Assembly (NCBI GenBank): GCA_905215555.1
Contig: CAJMQU010000016.1
Span: 1 to 64,000, forward strand
Origin: an uncultured bacterium
GTDB lineage: Bacteria > Bacteroidota > Bacteroidia > Bacteroidales > Bacteroidaceae
Length of the DNA: 64,000 bases
Direction: 5' to 3'
The notes under the pieces were generated by a model. It saw only the letters and a list, made by a program, of their open reading frames with translations, made no database searches and was not told the origin of the DNA. The position numbers and the translations under genes were made by a program. Shown piece after piece: positions 25,390-33,847 of the stretch; position 1 is the stretch's first letter; every line of letters begins with the position of its first letter.

Positions 25390-26676
25390 TTATTTCACTT
25401 CCAGCACATACACCGGCTGAGGAGCAAACTCCACCATACGTTCTCCGTCACCTTGCTTGGTATGTTGCACAAAGAGATGAAGGCGGCGTTCTTTCTTCCA
25501 AAGTTCCGTATCATGCGACGGTTCCCAGGCATCCACCGGAAAATCCGTCAGATCCGTAAAAGTCCATTCGCCCGTCCCGACTGCCGCCGCATGCGCCATC
25601 GATACCCTGCTTCCCCGCTCCTCATCACGGAAGATGTAGAAGATTTCACCACCATCTACCACGATGCGCGGACGGGCAATAGGAATCATCTTGGTGCCAC
25701 CACCTTTCAGTGAGAAGGGAGTCCGCCGGTCGGAAACCTGACGGTTACGCCACATGGCTCCGTCATGCCATACGATGCGGTATTGGGGGATTTCACTGTC
25801 GGAGCCACGCCAGTAAGTCGCGATATAGGGATTGCCGCTCGCATCGGCACTCATACTGGTCTGATTAATCAATTCAGAATTTTGCGGAATGCGGCAAGCA
25901 TATTCCGCATTGTTGTAACGGATAGGCAACTCATACTTCTTACCGTCCGCCTTATACCATGTCACACCATTGTCAAAGGAACGGGCGTAACAAAGATCAT
26001 GGTTCGTCTCCACATGCCACGTTTCACGCCATACCCAAGAGAGGTGAATAGTGCCTTGCTCATCCACATAGAGCTGCCAGTAGGCATTCCGCTTATCCTC
26101 ACCGTCAATCAAGACATCCTGCACCCGACTCCATTTCTTTTCCTTCACAGAATAGCGGTTCATCACCAGATTGCCCCGGCCGGAAGAACCGGAACGATAG
26201 ACGAAAAGCAAATCGCCCCCATTCAGCGGATAGAACTCCGGATAGGTGACATTTTCTTCATCCACGCCTGTCATAGATTCCTTGTCTCCAAGCTCCAGCG
26301 TATGTGGAGCCGTGCTGCGGCAATAGTTCAATTTATGCCCGTGATGATCGAACGACAGATGCAGATAGCCACCCCCGTCCAGCATCATACTGATGATATT
26401 ATGGGCATCTTTTACGTTACCTTTATATTGTGTCCGGTTCAGCGTCCACCGGTCAGAATTCAGTTTCCGCTTGCCCAGCACCAGATAACCGTCCGCATCA
26501 TAATAACAGATATATTGTTCATTCCCCTGTGTCACAAGGGAGTTGTTTCTGAATACAGTTGTATTGACTGAAGTCTGGCTATATCCTTTACCCACCTCCA
26601 CAAGCCGGGCTTGTTGTGCCCGGAGTGTGAAAGTCGTTGAGAGGATTAAAAAGAAAAGGAGAATATATCTATTCAT
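25390..26676 (-). CDS. Secreted BNR-repeat propeller (possible GH145 or PL25-like enzyme)
   Basis: The 428-residue protein has a signal peptide (1-20, TLRAQ) and fills the rest with a seven-bladed-propeller pattern of the BNR_4 type (for example GGYLHLSFDHHGHKLNY, DEQGTIHLSWVWRE and GNPYIATYWRG). Families with this fold that act on uronate-containing glycans include GH145 alpha-L-rhamnosidases, which cleave rhamnose from glucuronic acid in arabinogalactan, and ulvan lyases of PL24/PL25. The histidine-rich DHHGH near residue 106 could be catalytic in either. The neighbours, DUF2264 and GH105, also handle glucuronate, which supports a role on rhamnose-glucuronate caps, but which chemistry applies cannot be decided here. 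Confidence 0.75.
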   Translation of the reverse strand: MNRYILLFFLILSTTFTLRAQQARLVEVGKGYSQTSVNTTVFRNNSLVTQGNEQYICYYDADGYLVLGKRKLNSDRWTLNRTQYKGNVKDAHNIISMMLDGGGYLHLSFDHHGHKLNYCRSTAPHTLELGDKESMTGVDEENVTYPEFYPLNGGDLLFVYRSGSSGRGNLVMNRYSVKEKKWSRVQDVLIDGEDKRNAYWQLYVDEQGTIHLSWVWRETWHVETNHDLCYARSFDNGVTWYKADGKKYELPIRYNNAEYACRIPQNSELINQTSMSADASGNPYIATYWRGSDSEIPQYRIVWHDGAMWRNRQVSDRRTPFSLKGGGTKMIPIARPRIVVDGGEIFYIFRDEERGSRVSMAHAAAVGTGEWTFTDLTDFPVDAWEPSHDTELWKKERRLHLFVQHTKQGDGERMVEFAPQPVYVLEVK

Positions 26677-26715
26677 AATATCTTTATTTAAGAGATGAAT
26701 TGACCTGTTACCGTT

Positions 26716-27966
26716 TTAGTCATGATAAGCATGATCTTTCGGGAAGTCTTCTCCTTCCCAGGCTTTCTTCGAGGTCCAGGGCAGTGCTGCATCTGTCCAA
26801 AAAGGATCATCAGCCGGTAGTCCTAAAGGCAGGAAGGCCAGTGAAGCCAGATACAGGCTGCCATTATTCGTATACCAGTCGGAGATATTCGGCTGTGAAC
26901 CGTTGAAACCTAAAGTCAGATAGCCTTTCTCATTGAAATTCCGGTGGTCGCCAAACATACGCTGGATGACGGCTGTCATCGCTGCACGTATCTGCCCGGC
27001 AGACAATTCTTTAGGCAGCCAGCCGCGCCATGACAATAGAGCAAGCGGTTGCAACACACCCGTACGATAGGTAATAGAGCGTCCGAATACCGGAAATGTG
27101 CCCTCGGGAGAGATAAAACGTTCCAATATCATACCGAAACGCTGCATACGCTTCATAGCTTTGGGGAAGTTGCCGCCCGCTACGTTCCAGATGTTCTTTT
27201 TTCCACCATCCGTCATCACTTCCAGACATTCCACATACATCGGATGAATCACAAAACTATTGTAATAATCGAAAGCAAAATCCTGTCCGTCGCTGTACCA
27301 GCCATCACCCACATACCATTCGTCCACTTTGCGCAGGGCAGAAGTAATGCGGTAATAATCAGTTTGTGCACCTGCCTTTTTCAGGAAACATTCAATTGTC
27401 GAAGAGAATAGCAACCAGTTGGTATAAGGAGGGTCTACACGGCGCAATTGCTGGAATTCAGTGATATAACGTTGTTTGGTCAGATCGTCCAATGGCATCC
27501 ATAAAGCATCATATCCGCGCAAGAAACTCTCTGCTACGTATGCAGCGTCTACCAGAGGCTGTCCCTCTTTTCTCCATAACAGATAATCTTTGCTTTCTGG
27601 GTCTACTGCCTGGGCATAACTCTTTAACGCCCATTCGCGCAATTGCTTGCGCTGTTTGCTTTCTGCCGTATCGTCATCCGGCAATGACAACCATGGAGCC
27701 AGACCGGCCATCAACCGTCCGAAACATTCCATATAGGTCACCCGCTTATCCCGACCATCCCAAGTAGGGCTTAACTCCACCTGCATGTCATCCTGCAATT
27801 TACCTTCACTCATACTACTAAGTACAGGGGCGGCCATCTGATACAAGACTCCCGCCCACAGTTCACGGTCCGTCTTGACTTTTTCCGTTTTCTTTTTTGC
27901 CGAGATATTGACAGGGATCAATAATACGACAGTCAATAGTAACCACAAATATTTTTTTGTTTTCAT
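26716..27966 (-). CDS. Secreted DUF2264 protein, short form (possible GH154 beta-glucuronidase)
   Basis: The ATG at 27966 (M of MKTKKYLW) gives a 416-residue protein with a signal peptide ending NISAK; an ATG 18 codons upstream would bury it and overlap the -7 element region, so it was not used. The remainder is one DUF2264 domain, an alpha-rich barrel. Landmarks shared with the paralogue at 58277 are GWYSDGQDFAFDYY and FGRSITYR. Some DUF2264 proteins are, to my knowledge, classified in GH154, with a beta-glucuronidase from an arabinogalactan locus. It starts the DUF2264, BNR, GH105 unit, with 39 bp to BNR. Family firm, activity inferred. Confidence 0.82.
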   Translation of the reverse strand: MKTKKYLWLLLTVVLLIPVNISAKKKTEKVKTDRELWAGVLYQMAAPVLSSMSEGKLQDDMQVELSPTWDGRDKRVTYMECFGRLMAGLAPWLSLPDDDTAESKQRKQLREWALKSYAQAVDPESKDYLLWRKEGQPLVDAAYVAESFLRGYDALWMPLDDLTKQRYITEFQQLRRVDPPYTNWLLFSSTIECFLKKAGAQTDYYRITSALRKVDEWYVGDGWYSDGQDFAFDYYNSFVIHPMYVECLEVMTDGGKKNIWNVAGGNFPKAMKRMQRFGMILERFISPEGTFPVFGRSITYRTGVLQPLALLSWRGWLPKELSAGQIRAAMTAVIQRMFGDHRNFNEKGYLTLGFNGSQPNISDWYTNNGSLYLASLAFLPLGLPADDPFWTDAALPWTSKKAWEGEDFPKDHAYHD

Positions 27967-27997
27967 GATATTGTATATAAGTTGTTTTCCATCGTTG

Positions 27998-28065
27998 CAA
28001 ATATACCTCTTTTCAGACAATGCGAACTACTACAAATATTTCAAAAAGGGGTATATTATTGACCA
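27998..28065 (-). promoter_or_regulatory. DUF2264-BNR-GH105 promoter with shared CAZyme box
   Basis: On the minus strand the -7 element TATATTTG is at 27998-28005 and the box at 28041-28065 reads TGGTC-N8-ACCCCTTTTTGA, 35 bases upstream. The same box and spacing precede the other DUF2264 gene (58176-58242). Confidence 0.65.
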
Positions 28066-28154
28066 TTTCCACCGAAAAAGATGGATTTTCATCCCAGAGA
28101 GGGCCACCAGTCGCTGCTCCACTCAATCAATGAAATTCCATTCTTACATCTTTC

Positions 28155-28200
28155 AAAAGAGAAGCGAGGCGGACCTTTCACAAGGAAAGGTTTGCCTCGC
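28155..28200 (-). terminator. Terminator of the susC1-susD1 operon
   Basis: Read leftwards, GCGAGGCAAACCTTTC pairs with GAAAGGTCCGCCTCGC with two wobbles around a 5-nt loop, followed by TTCTCTTTTG. It lies 41 bases beyond the susD1 stop codon. Confidence 0.85.
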
Positions 28201-28241
28201 CTGACTAAAAACATAAACCTATCAAAAACTAAAGCAAACCG

Positions 28242-30260
28242 TTATTCGGTCTTATCTTCATCAGCTACAGCTTCCTCCCAGTTGGTAAACATTTCCACTG
28301 AGGCATCGTAGCCATCATATCCGTAGTTCTGACGAAGCCGGGCACCGATATTGGCTGTGATAGCAGAGTTGGGCACAGGCCAGAACATATTATGCTTGGC
28401 AACCTGATAATTCAACGTTTTAGGTCCTGAAGATATCGGACCATTATTGAAGAGGCTGTATCGTGTGCAACGCTTAAACCAATAGCTGCCGCCATTCAAA
28501 TCAGTACCGGTCTGTTTGTCCCAAGTAGCCAAGTCGTAAGTCTCGCCCCATTCGTCGGGCTGGCCGCTACGGGCCAAGCACCAAGAAATACGGGTTAGTT
28601 CGGGCTGACGCCATTCTTCCAAGTACAGCTCACGGGCACGTTCATCAGCGATATCACCGATAGTAACCGTAGTAAACATCTTCTTGGCATTAGCACGACG
28701 ACGAACAGCATTTACATCATCAGCCGCACCAGTCGTATTACCTTGATAGAATTTAGCTTCCGCACGAAGCAGATAAGTCTCGGCAAGGCGGAATAAATAG
28801 AGATCGCCATTGGAACAAGAGGTGCCTTTTGTAGCCCCATTGAACTGATTGGCATTCATGTTTTCTTCTGCCGCAGCGTCCTTGATATAAACCTTATATA
28901 AAGGAGTAGGATACCAACTGCGAATGGTGTCGGAACAAAGTAGTTTGCCCTTTGGAACAATGGGATTACCTTTATCATCTTCCCCCCAATCTTCCGGTGC
29001 ATAGAGCATCAGGTTTTGACCATAGAAGTCCGATGCCGGATTGTTGTACTTGATATCTTCCATTTCTACCCAATTGCCCACAGCACGGTTGTGGCGCAAA
29101 TCTTGCGTATCTTCTTCACCGTCATAGCGCCAAATAGTCTTGTTATAGTGGTGAGAAGTACGGAAGCAACCGATACCACGTCCTAAAGCCCGTACCCAAT
29201 CCAGCTCTTCATTGTACTTACCGTCGGTACGTGCATAATTCAGTGTAGGCGAACTTAGGTTATGAGGATCCACTATAATACTATTGGACCAATGTACACA
29301 CATGGCACGCATCAGCGGATAGCCTATCCAACTCTGGCTATGGAAATTCAAGATAGGCATAATGGTTTCCTTGTTCTGAGGAATAGACACATTTTCGCCA
29401 CGGTGAAGATCCCAAACTACATTACGTTGCACGGGCAAAGTTTTGTCATTACCTACAACATATGTCCCAAACGGAGCTTCCATCAACTGCAAACCATGAT
29501 TATTGATCAAGTCAGTAGCCATATCTTCGGCTTTCTTGTACTCACCCGTCACAAGATAGCATTTAATAAGTAGTTGCATACAAGCTTCCCGGTTCACCGT
29601 CCCCATATAAGGTATGTCCTTTTGATCCGGTACATTATTAACAGCAAACTCCAGATCGTGCACCAACATCTGGAAGATAGCTTCCTTGCTTGTAGATTTA
29701 TAATTTTGTTTCGGTACCTCGATAATCTTCGTCACCAAAGGAATGTCACCGAACAACAATGCCTGATGATAGTATCCATAAGCGCGGTGGAAATAAGCAC
29801 GCCCCTTATACTCATTGCGCAACTTTTCATCCAGCCCCTGTACCTGGTCTACATACGAAAGCACGGTATTGGCAAACTTGATACTGGTCCAGCCACGATC
29901 CCAAAAACGACTCATTGAATTCTCGTCACCACCACCCTTCATACCGTCGGTCGGTGTAATTTTGTTGGCAAAGTCGTCCATGAAGAAGCCCGCATCAGTC
30001 TTGGCGTACAAGCCTATATCGGTCATAAAGTAGAGCGAAGCCATCGGAAGTACGTTTCCGTTGCCATCCATCAGCATTTCTTTGAGTCCCAGGTCGCACA
30101 TGGCCATTGCTGAACGCAAACCAGATTCTGTAGTATAAGTATTTCCCGGATTATAGAATGACAAGGGGTCCTGTTTCAGGAAGCTGTCCGAACAACTTGC
30201 CAGCATGGCTGCCGAAACCAAGACCATGCATCCCTTTGCTAATTTATTCATCTTTTTCAT
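28242..30260 (-). CDS. SusD-family surface glycan-binding lipoprotein (SusD1)
   Basis: The 672-residue protein has a lipoprotein signal with lipobox MLASC (cysteine at about 23) and the RagB/SusD fold: N-terminal TPR-like helices and a C-terminal SusD region ending in KHNMFWPVPNSAITANIGARLRQNYGYD. SusD proteins cap the SusC transporter at the cell surface and deliver glycan to it. It is 15 bp downstream of susC1 and followed by a terminator, so susC1-susD1 form a two-gene operon. At 672 residues it is longer than the common 520-600. Ligand cannot be read from sequence; the context suggests arabinogalactan fragments. Confidence 0.92.
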   Translation of the reverse strand: MKKMNKLAKGCMVLVSAAMLASCSDSFLKQDPLSFYNPGNTYTTESGLRSAMAMCDLGLKEMLMDGNGNVLPMASLYFMTDIGLYAKTDAGFFMDDFANKITPTDGMKGGGDENSMSRFWDRGWTSIKFANTVLSYVDQVQGLDEKLRNEYKGRAYFHRAYGYYHQALLFGDIPLVTKIIEVPKQNYKSTSKEAIFQMLVHDLEFAVNNVPDQKDIPYMGTVNREACMQLLIKCYLVTGEYKKAEDMATDLINNHGLQLMEAPFGTYVVGNDKTLPVQRNVVWDLHRGENVSIPQNKETIMPILNFHSQSWIGYPLMRAMCVHWSNSIIVDPHNLSSPTLNYARTDGKYNEELDWVRALGRGIGCFRTSHHYNKTIWRYDGEEDTQDLRHNRAVGNWVEMEDIKYNNPASDFYGQNLMLYAPEDWGEDDKGNPIVPKGKLLCSDTIRSWYPTPLYKVYIKDAAAEENMNANQFNGATKGTSCSNGDLYLFRLAETYLLRAEAKFYQGNTTGAADDVNAVRRRANAKKMFTTVTIGDIADERARELYLEEWRQPELTRISWCLARSGQPDEWGETYDLATWDKQTGTDLNGGSYWFKRCTRYSLFNNGPISSGPKTLNYQVAKHNMFWPVPNSAITANIGARLRQNYGYDGYDASVEMFTNWEEAVADEDKTE

Positions 30261-30275
30261 ATTGTCTTTCAGTTG

Positions 30276-33200
30276 TTAGAGTGTTATATTCAAACCAAAA
30301 TTAAAAGTACGAGTAGCCAAACCTCCTGTTTCAGGGTCACCATATTCCCAACCGGAGATGGTACAAACATTTTTAACGCTCGCGGTTACACGAATCTTAT
30401 CAATCATATATTTCTTCGTCCACTTCTGAGGTAAGGTATAACCAATGGTGATATCATCCAGACGGACAAAGTTGCGATTGTAAAGTTTGTCCACACCAGA
30501 GGCTAAACCAGTATTAGGACCAACAGCACCCAGACGACAGTATTCATTGGTTGCATTATCGGGCGTCCAGTATTCCTTCACAGGCATATTGAAGCCGTTC
30601 AATACCTGCGAACCGCCATTGTCCTGATTCAACCAATAACCGTTTGTACTCTTATGTCCCATATAAGAATAGAGTGAGAATGAGAAAGTCAAATCTTTCC
30701 ACAAAGTGAAATCATTGCGTACATTCCAATAAATGGGAGGATCCGTCGTTCCAAGATAAGTTTTATCATTATCGTTATAAACCGGCACACGCGTACCATC
30801 TTCATTGATCCTGTCATCGTCTGTATAACGGTTCACTACTTTCGGGTCACCCGGCTTTTGGCCTACCAGAGCAGCAGCGGCAATATCTTCGGGAGTATTC
30901 TGCCAAACTCCGTCAGTTTCGTAATACCAGATGGTACCCATTGGTTGTCCAATGTACCATTTGTTAGAAGTATCATCACGCTCTACACCATTTTCGTCAT
31001 AGTCGTAATAGATGTGGTTAATGCGGTTCTTGTTGATAGAGAAACCTACAGAAGTATTCCACGTAAAATCTTTAGTCTCGATGTTGGTAGAGTTCAAGGA
31101 GATTTCAAAACCCTGATTTTGAACTTCACCCAAGTTGGCAGTAATATCATTAAAACCGGAAAAATTCGGTAAACGCTGCCCCATAATCATATCAGTAGTC
31201 TTCTTGAAATAGTAATCCATAGAACCAATCAGCCGGCCATCCAATACAGAGAAATCTACTCCGGCATTCCAAGCTTTTGTCTTTTCCCATCGTAGATTAG
31301 GAGCAGCCAGGCGACTCATATACAAAGGGTTCACCACAGTCGAAGTACCGTTATTGACATATGCCATACCTGTGCCTCCTAAGCTTAGGTTAGATAATGT
31401 TTTGTAAACGTCACCAAACTCACGGTTACCATTAGTACCCCAAGACACACGCAACTTAAGCATATCAAGCCATTTCTGAGTACTTTCCATAAATTTCTCG
31501 TTCGAAACAGTCCAGCCTAAGCCAACTGAACCAAAATTACCCCAAGGATTCTTGGCTCCGAATCCTGCGTATCCATCGCGACGGAATGTACCGGTAAACA
31601 TATAACGGTCATTGAAACTATAGAATAAACGGCCAAGGTAAGAAGCTGCTGTATAATGTGTATCATTGGTAGAAAAAGAACTCTGCTCCTTATTGGCGCC
31701 ATTAGTATAGTGGAAACCAAGTGCATCACTCGGTGTAATGTTGCGGGCTTGGATTTTGTCGTTCCAAGTGCGGTGTTCTTCCGCTTCTTGCACCAATGTC
31801 ACTGTAAAGTGATGTACATCGGCAAAAGTACGATCCCAAGTGATAGTATTGTTCAAGTTCCACTCAAACTTTTTGGACCATTCGCGGTTTACCCCCCGAT
31901 CAGCAGCAGATGAATCCGGCAGGTCAGCCGACATGAAATAACGGTCGTAGAACCATTGAAAACGCGGAGCGGCATTGAACTGATAAGTGAAACCAAAAGG
32001 TAATGTGATTTTGGCATTGAAAATGGAATTTAATACGGTATAACCTTTCTCCAAGTCATAATACTGACGATCAAAGTAGTAGTTATAACCACCATTCGTA
32101 GCCGCACCCGACATGGGATATTGCTCATAACTTCCATTTTCATCGTACATAGAAGCATAAGGAGAGTTACGCAGCATATTGGCATCCCAATAATTGCTGC
32201 CCAATGACACTTGGATATCACCGTCAGAACGATCCTGGAAGTTCACATTCGCACCAACTTCCAGCCAGTCGGTAATCTTGGCATTAATCTTCATGTTCGA
32301 GCGGAATGCATGATATTCATTACCTTGCACAGCGCCCTCATTGTCCATGTATCCAACAGACAAATAATAGTTGATTTTATCAGTAGCACCCGAAATGCTG
32401 GCGTTATAATCTTGATTTATACCGGTGCGGAAAGTGGAATCGTACCAGTCAAAAGATTTGCCGGCCAGGAAATTTTTATATACCAGCGGAGAAACATCCA
32501 ATGTCAAACGACGTGCAAACAAGCTAAGCATGGATTCGCCATCAGAGAGGCCTAAACCACTTATACCAATACCTGAGGCCCATGCAGCTTGCTCTGCCGC
32601 TGTCATGCTTGTAGGATTGTCAAAATAGCCTTGCGGATAAGCAGGCTTATATATTGACGCACCGTTCTCATCCTTCTGGCCAGAGTCTGCCAACCTATTG
32701 TAGTAACCATAAAGTCCATTCTCTCCCTTATCATAAGTATTCGCCATCTTATACCAATCCTGACGATAACGGATATAACCGGAAGCATTGTAATAGTCAC
32801 GATAAGCAGATTTGTTATTGATAGCCAAGTTAGCACTTACATTGATGACAGGTTTTCCTTGTTTACCTTTCTTAGTGGTAATGATGATAACACCCGCAGC
32901 AGCCTTAGCACCATAGATAGCAGCAGAAGAAGCATCCTTCAACACGTCAATCTGACCGATATCGTCCGGATTGATTTCTGAGAGTTCACCATAGAATGCC
33001 ATACCGTCCAATACAATCATCGGCTTGGCATCAGTACCCAATGAGTTCTTACCACGCAACTGTATGGAAGCATCACTACCCTTGGCAGAAGCATCATAAC
33101 CGATCTGCAAGCCTGGAGTGCCACGCAATACATCCTGTACAGATGCCGGATTCGAGTCAGCTATCTTGCTGGGATTAATCTGGACGACCGATCCTGTCAG

Positions 33201-33593
33201 GTCTTTCTTACGCATCGTACCGTAACCCACAACAACTACTTCATCCAGCATTTCGGTGTCTTCTTGTAGCGACACTTTCAAACTTCTTTGTCCGTTCAAC
33301 GGAACTTCCACTGTTTTGTAACCCACAAAACTTATTATCAGTGTAGCACCTGGCTTCACTTTCAGAGAGAAATTACCATCAATATCAGTAATGCATCCAT
33401 TGGAAGGTACACCTTTCTCGACAACACTAGCACCAATTACAGTCCCCATCGGGTCCTCTACTGTACCTGTTACCGTAACTTGGGAATTTTGAGCGCTCAG
33501 ATACGAGACGTTCATCATAAGAGCCATACAGATTATTAAGGTAGATAGTACCTTACTTAATCCTACCATCGAGGAAATCTTTCGTTTTTCCAT
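30276..33593 (-). CDS. SusC-family TonB-dependent glycan transporter (SusC1)
   Basis: The ATG at 33593 begins MEKRKISS and is followed by a signal peptide ending SYLSAQ; an ATG 27 codons upstream lacks a signal and was rejected. The protein (1105 residues) has the N-terminal carboxypeptidase-D-like domain (VTVTGTVEDPMGTVIGASV), the TonB-box-like EVVVVGYGT, the plug (LRGTPGLQI, IQLRGKNSLG, IDVLKDASSAAIYG) and a 22-strand barrel ending in FNFGLNITL. It imports oligosaccharides across the outer membrane with SusD1, powered by TonB. It is downstream of HTCS1 and carries a large inverted repeat upstream of its promoter. Confidence 0.94.
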   Translation of the reverse strand: MEKRKISSMVGLSKVLSTLIICMALMMNVSYLSAQNSQVTVTGTVEDPMGTVIGASVVEKGVPSNGCITDIDGNFSLKVKPGATLIISFVGYKTVEVPLNGQRSLKVSLQEDTEMLDEVVVVGYGTMRKKDLTGSVVQINPSKIADSNPASVQDVLRGTPGLQIGYDASAKGSDASIQLRGKNSLGTDAKPMIVLDGMAFYGELSEINPDDIGQIDVLKDASSAAIYGAKAAAGVIIITTKKGKQGKPVINVSANLAINNKSAYRDYYNASGYIRYRQDWYKMANTYDKGENGLYGYYNRLADSGQKDENGASIYKPAYPQGYFDNPTSMTAAEQAAWASGIGISGLGLSDGESMLSLFARRLTLDVSPLVYKNFLAGKSFDWYDSTFRTGINQDYNASISGATDKINYYLSVGYMDNEGAVQGNEYHAFRSNMKINAKITDWLEVGANVNFQDRSDGDIQVSLGSNYWDANMLRNSPYASMYDENGSYEQYPMSGAATNGGYNYYFDRQYYDLEKGYTVLNSIFNAKITLPFGFTYQFNAAPRFQWFYDRYFMSADLPDSSAADRGVNREWSKKFEWNLNNTITWDRTFADVHHFTVTLVQEAEEHRTWNDKIQARNITPSDALGFHYTNGANKEQSSFSTNDTHYTAASYLGRLFYSFNDRYMFTGTFRRDGYAGFGAKNPWGNFGSVGLGWTVSNEKFMESTQKWLDMLKLRVSWGTNGNREFGDVYKTLSNLSLGGTGMAYVNNGTSTVVNPLYMSRLAAPNLRWEKTKAWNAGVDFSVLDGRLIGSMDYYFKKTTDMIMGQRLPNFSGFNDITANLGEVQNQGFEISLNSTNIETKDFTWNTSVGFSINKNRINHIYYDYDENGVERDDTSNKWYIGQPMGTIWYYETDGVWQNTPEDIAAAALVGQKPGDPKVVNRYTDDDRINEDGTRVPVYNDNDKTYLGTTDPPIYWNVRNDFTLWKDLTFSFSLYSYMGHKSTNGYWLNQDNGGSQVLNGFNMPVKEYWTPDNATNEYCRLGAVGPNTGLASGVDKLYNRNFVRLDDITIGYTLPQKWTKKYMIDKIRVTASVKNVCTISGWEYGDPETGGLATRTFNFGLNITL

Positions 33594-33676
33594 CGTATAA
33601 TTTTTAAGATTAAAAAATAATATAAGTTCTCTATTGCCAATCCGGAAACTGCATGCTTGGCTCCCGGATTGCACGA

Positions 33677-33684
33677 CAAATGTA
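33677..33684 (-). promoter_or_regulatory. -7 promoter element of susC1-susD1
   Basis: The minus strand reads TACATTTG, matching TAnnTTTG, and gives a leader of about 78 bases. A TTTG at the -33 spacing is absent, as expected for an activator-dependent promoter. The 30-bp-arm inverted repeat begins 30 bases upstream. Confidence 0.55.
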
Positions 33685-33713
33685 CGGAAAGGATACGCAG
33701 TGAATCATGACAA

Positions 33714-33793
33714 AAATGCCAGAGTTGTTTAAGAATGGTGCATGAAACAATCGTCCATCAATAATGCACCATTTTTAAACAACTCTGGCATTT
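33714..33793. promoter_or_regulatory. Large inverted repeat upstream of susC1 (candidate HTCS operator or terminator)
   Basis: Two 30-bp arms (33714-33743 and 33764-33793) are complementary at 29 of 30 positions, separated by 20 bp. The arms contain CCAGAGTTGTTTAA and AATGGTGCAT. The right arm holds AATGCACCATTTTT (33763-33776), which recurs as AATGAACCATTTTT at 53270-53283 upstream of susC2, at almost the same distance from its -7 element (79 and 80 bases). Read leftwards the repeat ends in GGCATTTTTG, so it may also terminate HTCS1, whose stop is 55 bases away. Confidence 0.75.
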
Positions 33794-33847
33794 GACCTAT
33801 CGTCAGTGTATCCTCAATCGGTTTTGATAAGAATGACAGACCCGGTT

